DNA of 64,000 nt from Artemia franciscana (taxonomy: Eukaryota > Arthropoda > Branchiopoda > Anostraca > Artemiidae), in assembly GCF_032884065.1 (NCBI RefSeq), contig NC_088873.1, positions 41,067,403-41,131,402 of the forward strand, written 5' to 3'. The notes beneath the pieces were generated by a model. That model worked only from the letters and a program-made list of their open reading frames with translations, was not told the DNA's origin and searched no databases. Shown here piece after piece: positions 57,480-64,000 of the stretch; the first letter of the stretch is position 1; each line of letters starts with the position of its first letter. The translations under genes and the position numbers were made by a program.

Positions 57480-59303
57480 ACATAAAAAAACTAGTTTTTT
57501 TAACTGAAAGTAAGGAGCGACATTAAAACTTAAAACGAACAGAAATTACTCCGTATATGAAATGGGTTGTCCCCTCTGCAATCCCTCGCTCTTTGCGCTA
57601 AAGCTTTTAATTGTTTTAAAAAGCAGAATTGTGGCAAAGAGTCAAACTTTAGCGTAAAGAGCGAGGGATTGCAGAGGAGACAACCCATTTCATATAGGGA
57701 GTAATTTCTGTTCGTTTTAAGTTTTAATATCGCTCCTTACTTTCAGTTAAAAAAAACTAGTTTTTTTTATGTAATTTCTGAACGTTATTGAATTAATGCA
57801 TGTTTGATTTTGGCTCTCCATACATAAATTATTAAAATGAAATTTGCATATTAATTCCTTTTTTGGCTAAATGGCTTTCTCTTAGTTTTGATCAGACGAT
57901 TTTGAGAAATAAGGGGTGGGGAAAGCCTAGTTGCCCTGCAATTTTTCGGTTACATAAAAAGGCAACTATAAATTTTAATTTTTAACAAATGTTTTTATTA
58001 GTAAAAAATATACAAATATTTTTGTATATTTACATACTAACATTAGTATGTTTTTATTATTTTACTAATAATGTTTTTATTAGTAAAAAATATACATAAC
58101 TTAAGAATTAGCTTACGTAACAAACTTTTATATTCTTAAATTTTTATTATGTATATGAGGGGGTTTGTCCCCACGTTAATACCTCGCTCTTTACACTAAA
58201 TCTTAAGTTTTGTCCCAATTCTTTAAGAATGACCACTGAATCTGAAAGGCCGTAGAATAAATAGTTGAAATTACTAAAATACTATAGCATAAAGAGCGAG
58301 GTATTTATCTTCTCCTAAATACCTCGCTCTTTATGCTAAAGTATTTTTAGAACCCCTCATATGCGTAATAATCTCTATTCGTTTTAAGTTTTAATGCTAC
58401 TCCGTACTTTCAATTGAAAAAACTTTTCCATGTTTATTTTTTCATTGTTTTTTTTTTTTTTATAATAATTTTAGAAAACCCTGCGCCCTTTTCATTGAAT
58501 TTCTGTTCCCCATGACATATTTCTCCAAAGAAAGATCCTCCCACATAGCTCCCTCCCCTCAACCCCACCTCCAAAACCAAAAAAAAGTCCCCTGAAAACG
58601 CTGTACACTTCCCAATAACCATTATTATATGTAAACACTGGCCGAAGTTTGTAACTTGCAGCCCCTCCCTCAGGGACTGTGGGGGAGTAAGTCATTCCAA
58701 AAGACGTGGTTATTATGGTTTTTGACTATGCGGAACAAAATGGCTATCTCAAAATTTTGATCCGTTAACTTTGGAGAAAAGATGAGCGTGGGAGGGGGCC
58801 TAGGTGCCCTCCAATTTTTTTGGTCACTTAAAAAGGACACTAGAACTTTTCATTTCCGTTAGAATGAGCCCTCTTGCGACATTCTAGGACCACTTGGTCG
58901 ATACGATGACCCCTGGAAAAAAAAACAAAAAAAACAAATAAACACGCACCCGTGATTTGTCTTCTGGCAAAAAATACGAAATTCCACATTTTTGTAGATA
59001 GGAGCTTGAAACTTCTACAATAAGGTTCTGTTGTACGTTGAATCTGATGGTGTGATTTTCGTTAAGATCCTATGACTTTTAAGGGTTGTTTCTCCCTGTT
59101 TTTGAAAATAAGGCAAATACTCAGGCTCGTAACTTTTGATGGGTAAGACTAAACTTGATTAAACTTATATATTTAAAATCAGCATTAAAGTGTGATTTTT
59201 CTGATGTAGCTAATGATATCAAAATACCATTTTTTAGAGCTTTGGTTGTTATTGAGTCGGGTCGCTCCTTACTACAGTTCGTTACCACGAAGTGTTTGAA
59301 AAG
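57480..59303 (-). repeat. Full-length composite repeat (1.82 kb), reversed
   Basis: The best copy in the window. The foldback end at 57,480-57,772 has ~120-base arms with edges CATAAAAAAACTAG and its complement. It is followed by 'aatgcatgtttgattttggctc', inner foldback debris, a perfect 22-bp stem at 58,286-58,337, 'ctgcgcccttttcattgaa', CAGGGACTGTGGGGG, 'ggtcacttaaaaaggacactagaac', AAATAAACACGCACCCGTGA, and the hairpin CAGTTCGTTACCACGAAGTG followed by TTTGA. No coding capacity. Confidence 0.88.
58286..58337. repeat. Perfect 22-bp hairpin inside the composite repeat
   Basis: AGCATAAAGAGCGAGGTATTTA (58,286-58,307) pairs with 58,316-58,337 across an 8-base loop TCTTCTCC. Confidence 0.9.
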
Positions 59304-60049
59304 CCTTCCTTTTATTGAGTGAGCTGTTCATGGACAACAACCATTTCTTTGAGCGAGTACTAGGCCTCACTGATTGAAAGACACACATTATTTAGGAAAA
59401 AAATTTTAATGATTATTTTTGAGAAATAAAAGTTTTTTTAAATATTTTAAAAGTGTTCACATGACACAAAAAAGGTTCCGTCACTGTTAGGCTAGTGTTG
59501 TCAAAATTGTTAATACACAGAGGGATTGTTAAAGATTCAATCTAACAACCCAGTATCGATAGTCACTGTAGCGTTATGGAAGTACAGAGTAGAAAAAAAA
59601 ACACAAAATAACGCAAGGATTTACTAAAATAGGTTTGATAAATTAAACATTTCCCTTAGTTTTATGGTTTAAAAATTTTCGCAATCAACCTAACGTTAGT
59701 GACACAAAGAGTGCATTGAAAGAGTTCCAATACACACACTGGTACTATTCCTACTGTCCAACTGGTGAAAAAAAGTTATGTGAAGTAAACTTTTTTCTGT
59801 GCATTTACGATTTATTTTTCGCTACCCAGAATAATTTTAATACGTCACAATACTGGGTCGCACCCCACACTTTGGGAAACACTGGAGATAGATACAATGG
59901 TTTTGCTAGGAAATACTAGATAGCGTTAACATATTTTTTTTCGGATATCATCTTGAGATTCCCCCTGATAAGTTTCTTATACCCTTTACCTCTTTAGGCT
60001 AATGCTTTCTCTGGAATTTTCCTCTGGGTTTCAATTTCGAACCTCTTAC
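59304..60049. other. Intron sequence, no gene recognised
   Basis: No supported feature. Confidence 0.4.
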
Positions 60050-60282
60050 CTCATAAGGCAGCTCTACTCTTTTGCCATCAACCACGACCTTAGAAGAGGT
60101 AATTTCTAGATGATGTCCATTGCTGATAACGCTTAAAGATTTTTTCGTAAATTTTCCAGAGCTGCCTTCATAGTTAACAACCACTGAAAAATTTCCGTCA
60201 GCAAAATCACTAACAAGGAGATAGCTGCATTCACCAGCAAATTCAAAATATTTTCGATCGAAGGTCATGTAATGTTGATTTC
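60050..60282 (-). CDS. apolpp: Apolipophorin-like gene, exon w2 (VWD domain, first half)
   Basis: Acceptor CCTTCTTTTTTCAG; two bases complete a Gly codon from w1, then 77 codons to the donor GAG/GTAAGA (phase 0). Peptide: NQHYMTFDRKYFEFAGECSY, LLVSDFADGNFSVVVNYEG, KSLSVISNGHHLEITSS, KVVVDGKRVELPYE (residues 62-139). 'H..TFD.K.FEFAG.CSYLL..DF..GNFSV' is the standard opening of the von Willebrand D domain in apolipophorins and vitellogenins. The first 33-38 bases of this exon and its acceptor are repeated three more times upstream (60,283-60,930). Confidence 0.95.
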
Positions 60283-60930
60283 CTGAAAAAAGAAGGGAAA
60301 AATACGGAATAAGAGAGAAAAAAAATAAGAGAGGAATAAGAGAGAACAGGAATATTGAGAGGAATATATAGAAAAAATATTATCGTGGTATTTGACAAAA
60401 ATATATCTTCGGTCGAAATATTCGGACAAAAATATTTTCGGTCGAAGGTCATGTAATGTTGATTTCCTGAAAAAAGAGGGAAAAATACGGAATAAGAGAG
60501 AAAAAAAATAAGAGAGGAATAAGAGAGAAAAGGAATATTGAGAGGAATGTATAGAGAAAATATTATCGTGGTATTTGACAAAAATATATCTTCGGTCGAA
60601 ATATTCGGACAAAAATATTTTCGGTCGAAGGTCATGTAATGTTGATTTCCTGAAAAAAAGAGGGAAAAATACAGAATAAGAGAGAAAAAAAAATAAGAGA
60701 GGAATAAGAGAGAAAAGGAATATTGAGAGGAATATATAGAAAAAAATATTATCGTGGTATTTGACAAAAATATATCTTCGGTCGAAATATTCGGACAAAA
60801 ATATTTTCGGTCGAAGGTCATGTAATGTTTATTTCCTGAAAAAAGAGGGAAAAATACGGAATAAGAGAGAAAAAGAATATTGAGAGGAATATATAGAAAA
60901 AATATTATCGTGGTATTTGACAAAAATATG
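60240..60930 (-). repeat. Four-unit tandem array (~184 bp) carrying the acceptor of exon w2
   Basis: Acceptor-equivalent points lie at 60,282 (real), 60,466, 60,649 and 60,835, i.e. periods of 184, 183 and 186. Each unit has a T/C-rich tract, TTTTTTCAG (or CCTGAAAAAAG forward), about 38 bases of exon (NQHYMTFDRKYF) and about 145 bases of purine-rich intron (forward strand). The outermost unit is shortened. The long open frame through the array results from the low-stop purine-rich repeat, not from a gene. Confidence 0.95.
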
Positions 60931-62132
60931 TCTATACCGTACAGTGTAAGAACACGTTGCAGTAACGAGAACGAGGTAGCGATCCTCCTAACGAGACAAT
61001 TTTGTCTAGCGTGGCAAACCGTCCCTTGAAAAATTCCTCTAAGATACAAAATTGAACAGCCAAAGGGGAAATAAGACAAATGATTTCTTACCACACTACC
61101 TTTCCATTCATAGAATTTAACAAATCGAAATAAAGAGGGAAAATGGATATAATATTTAATAATATAATATAATGGATATAATAGCTGCGTTATTCTAATT
61201 TTGGATCTGCACTATGATGTGCAGCTGTGCTATGATCAATCTGACTCTTGAAAAGGGCACTAGAACTTCTAATTACCAATCCAATGAGTCTCCTCCAAAG
61301 CATATACGACCACCCTTTCTATAAGAACCGTATTTTATCTCCCGTATGAACAAATATTCATTGAAGCTTATATGTTTACTTTATTTGATTCGATATACAT
61401 AAGACTGAGTCAACCTGCCTGGTTTTTTCTTAGAGAATATTCATCGAAAATATTCAAAATAAGAATTTATTCTCAATAACTTACTCATGATAATATATTC
61501 AAAATGATAAAACAACCATGACAAGGTGTTTATAAAAAAAAGTATTCAAAATTATAAAATGTGGAAGATAAAAACGGAAGATAAAAACGGAGCTTTAAAA
61601 ACAAGACTGATAAGAAAACCAAAGTGAAAAGCCCTGAGAACAACCAATAAGAAACAACAATTCTCAACATAGAAACATTGGTCCAAATACGGCCACTTTA
61701 AGTTTGGGGAAAACGCAAATTATTGTACGGTAGAAGAGGATTCTTTAGTGGGGTTATGGAGGGCGCAGGAATGAGAATGTTTTTTCCATCGAGAACAGTA
61801 TTAATGGCTAACGCGTGTTTTTATGGTCGTCCCAACTTACTCCATATGCATCAGGACCTATTGGAATAAGGTTTATTTTCGTTTTGATATTATTATATAG
61901 AGATTTAACTGTTGTGTCTAGTCTGTGATCTATTTGATATTTAAAATAAAAAGAAATAAATGGAATCTTAATTAAGTATTTTGACTGATCTTATCCTATT
62001 TTTGTTTTTCCTGTGTTTTTGAGCTTGACTCTAAAGTGCGAATTTGGCCTAACCGAGCATGTGATAGGCATCTTTGGAAATAAGATTTGCTTTATCTAAA
62101 GTATTACTAGCCTACGCACTGTTGTTAGTTAC
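60931..62132. other. Intron sequence, no gene recognised
   Basis: A composite-repeat trace 'aaaagggcactagaacttctaattacc' at 61,247-61,280; otherwise unassigned. Confidence 0.4.
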
Positions 62133-62316
62133 CTGCAATCATAGCATGGCTTCCAAAAGGAGGAACTACATTTTTCCAGGCAATGTCTGGGCGAAAGCGA
62201 GCTACTTGATCTAAAAAGTGAAACTGGTGATCACTGAAGTCAATGTAGTCCAACAACTGATTCGTCGTTAAATGGGCTTTCTTATACACAGGCAGAGTTT
62301 CAAAATCTGGTAAATC
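62133..62316 (-). CDS. apolpp: Apolipophorin-like gene, exon w1 (first exon visible in the window)
   Basis: 61 codons and one base, from acceptor TTTTCTTTAG (phase 0) to donor GCAG/GTAACT. Peptide: DLPDFETLPVYKKAHLTTNQ, LLDYIDFSDHQFHFLDQVAR, FRPDIAWKNVVPPFGSHAMI, A (residues 1-61), leading into G-NQHYMTFD in w2. '...PPFGSHAM..G..H..TFD' is how apolipophorins enter their von Willebrand D domain. This segment belongs to the end of the large lipid-binding region (apoLp-I side). The mature proteins are secreted, about 3,300 residues long in insects, so some 80 % of the protein must be encoded beyond 64,000. No further upstream exon was found between 62,317 and 64,000. Confidence 0.92.
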
Positions 62317-63954
62317 CTAAAGAAAAGAACATAAGATGAACTCCTATTTCCACTGAATAAAAACTATATTTAGAAATGAACGGTGCTTTTCTGTGGAAAA
62401 TAATGATTCCAGTGTCAGTAAAAAAACAACCATCAGCACCATCTAGCATTTGGCGACAATTGGTATTTTTTGAAGCTTTGTAATCGTTTTTCTGCCAGCA
62501 ACTAAGATCAGAAATTCCTTCTTACACTAATTTTACTAACTACAAAATTAAATTACCTACTCTTATTATTATACTAAAAAATGCTAAGCGTCGCCAAACA
62601 CTAGATGTCGTTGAGGTTTCTTTGTCGGCACTAGCCCCAGTTCTCACTCTTGTAAGTGACACATACTCTTAGGTGGTACTAATAAACAGCATTTCTACGA
62701 CTACAATTTACACATTTCGATTATTAAAGCACCGTAAATCTCCAATCCTTGATTTCAAAAAGCGTGGTAAAAGAAATTGTTAAATTTCACATAAGAAAAT
62801 AATAATAATAATAATAAAAAATTATTATTCATGCTTGTTCTTAAGTTTTAAAGACAAATCTGGACGTGCTCCCTCGAGAAAGACTAATTACATCTAACTA
62901 CACTTATTACACCCAAACGGTCTTCAACAACTAATTACACACTTAGGAATCGTGATGGTTTGGTACTGAATATCTACCACCATTGGTCCTATTGCTCTAT
63001 CCATTGGATTGATAGACTAAAAATTTAACTGGTCCACGGGTTTCTACCCCTCTCCCTGGATCGACCAGAATAAGAAATCTAACCATCCATGGGACCTGGG
63101 GAAGCTTTTTTACATAACCTGTGGCACACTCACAAATTCTTATTGGAATCCAGATAATCCCAAGACATAAACTTTGCCTTTCTTCTGACGCTTGAACATC
63201 CAGAACTAGCACAGAGGTAGAATTTCTCACAGGAGCAAGCTCAAAAGGCTATATTTGTTCTGGTCTTCTTAGCTCTTCCTTAATAGGACCACCGAAAGAA
63301 AATAATTTAAGATTTATATTGTTTTTTTTTTGGGGGGGGGGAATGGGGGCAATCACTTTTTATGTGTGAATAAAAACTGCCATCAAATAAATGGAGAGTA
63401 AGAACCTGAAAATAATAGATAAAGCCATACGTGCTAAATAAGCATAACTATAACTACCCACAACTCGTTTTACTTGAACATAACAACTAATCGAGAAAAG
63501 GTGCAAGGAAATTCACTGAGAGAAAAACAGAAGAGATTAAGCACAAAATAAGGAAAAAAGGAAATATCATGAAAAAGCTAATGAAAAAAAAATACAAATA
63601 ATATACCTATCTAACAAGAAAAGATACCATAACAGGAATAAGCTTTAAAATACTTCCTAGTACCGTCCCCCTTCCGCATTCTCTTTCATAATTTTTATTC
63701 ATAGTCTTCAAAATTCTTTCTCTCTCAGAATTATAATTCCATGTTTCTTTTTCACAACTTCCTAAAACTTGCGTATCCAAAAAAAAAACTAATTGCCTGA
63801 TAATAATTGCGAGGAGGGGCAGGCTGATATTACTGACTAAACCATAAAATAAGCTTCCTATAGAGGCTTCAACATTAGGCATATTTTGAAAGAAGGAGGG
63901 ATAATTCACACTTCCCAGATGCATCATGTTGATAAATTTCATATAGCTTTTTAT

Positions 63955-63955
<1 letters not shown>
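62317..63955. other. Intron sequence; two unexplained open frames
   Basis: Minus-strand open frames at 62,997-63,230 (WIPIRICECATGYVKKLP...) and 63,607-63,942 (NYPSFFQNMPNVEASIGSLF...) do not resemble apolipophorin or a transposon that I recognise. The second has exon-like base use but no clear splice edges. (AAT)n at 62,801-62,825 and a G run at 63,333-63,341. Confidence 0.35.

Positions 63956-64000
<45 letters not shown>
63956..64000. repeat. Poly(T) tract at the window edge
   Basis: 45 consecutive T running into the end of the window; could be a retroposed poly(A) tail in reverse or a point where an assembly stops. Confidence 0.9.

Noticed and set aside
60243-61094. 283-codon open frame and a 177-codon companion on the minus strand
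   Set aside because: They run through the 184-bp tandem array, whose T/C-rich minus strand has few stops; content is repeats of the exon start plus low-complexity peptide.
62997-63230. 77-codon open frame as a gene or exon
   Set aside because: No recognised family, no splice context; probably old transposon sequence.
63607-63942. 111-codon open frame as an upstream apolipophorin exon
   Set aside because: No resemblance to the family and no convincing splice edges; left as unexplained.

Overview
The window looks like arthropod nuclear DNA, probably crustacean. A branchiopod such as Artemia is my guess from the AT-rich sequence, the repeat style and very long repeat-filled introns; that guess is inference. 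It holds one large, clearly recognisable host gene, one small intronless host-type gene with a broken tandem copy, and a great deal of transposon and satellite sequence.

Region 1 (1-13,141): a recent tandem duplication. A 5.3-kb unit (864-6171) recurs at 8137-13,141, almost identical, around a 2-kb spacer. Each unit carries the 3' end of a LINE, a long palindromic repeat, and a minus-strand intronless gene for a membrane-anchored coiled-coil protein with an RG-rich tail. The gene sits behind a TATA box and three perfect TGACGTCA (CRE) sites. The second gene copy has lost its 3' third by a deletion of about 430 bp, but its promoter is intact.

Region 2 (13,141-23,060): transposon graveyard. 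It contains a 128-bp triplicate, two pogo/Tigger-like transposase relics, a non-autonomous Helitron with two stacked 3' ends, a DNA transposon relic with TTTTGTCGTA subterminal repeats and a 'QNRN ... PGHS' transposase-like domain, and pieces of LINEs.

Region 3 (23,065-62,316, minus strand): the 3' part of an apolipophorin (apoLp-II/I, large lipid transfer protein family). I can place nine consecutive coding exons with consistent splice phases, encoding the C-terminal 645 residues. In order they give the approach to the von Willebrand D domain, VWD, C8/TIL-like cysteine-rich segment, a VWA-like domain, the 'CTPLALETNG' block, a CxxCxC...CxxC motif and the stop codon, followed by AATAAA. The gene's 5' part lies beyond position 64,000. 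The introns (1.8 to 11 kb) hold LINE fragments, a hAT relic, a 61-bp satellite with about 17 copies, a degenerate ~115-bp satellite, microsatellites and several copies of an unclassified element that has a 22-nt hairpin at one end and a ~280-bp palindrome at the other.

Most unusual: three of the splice sites in this one gene (two acceptors and one donor) lie inside short tandem arrays that repeat the splice site together with some exon sequence. One array offers a potential in-frame 29-codon mini-exon.

No rRNA, CRISPR array or intact tRNA was seen. No LTR or capsid-bearing element was recognised.
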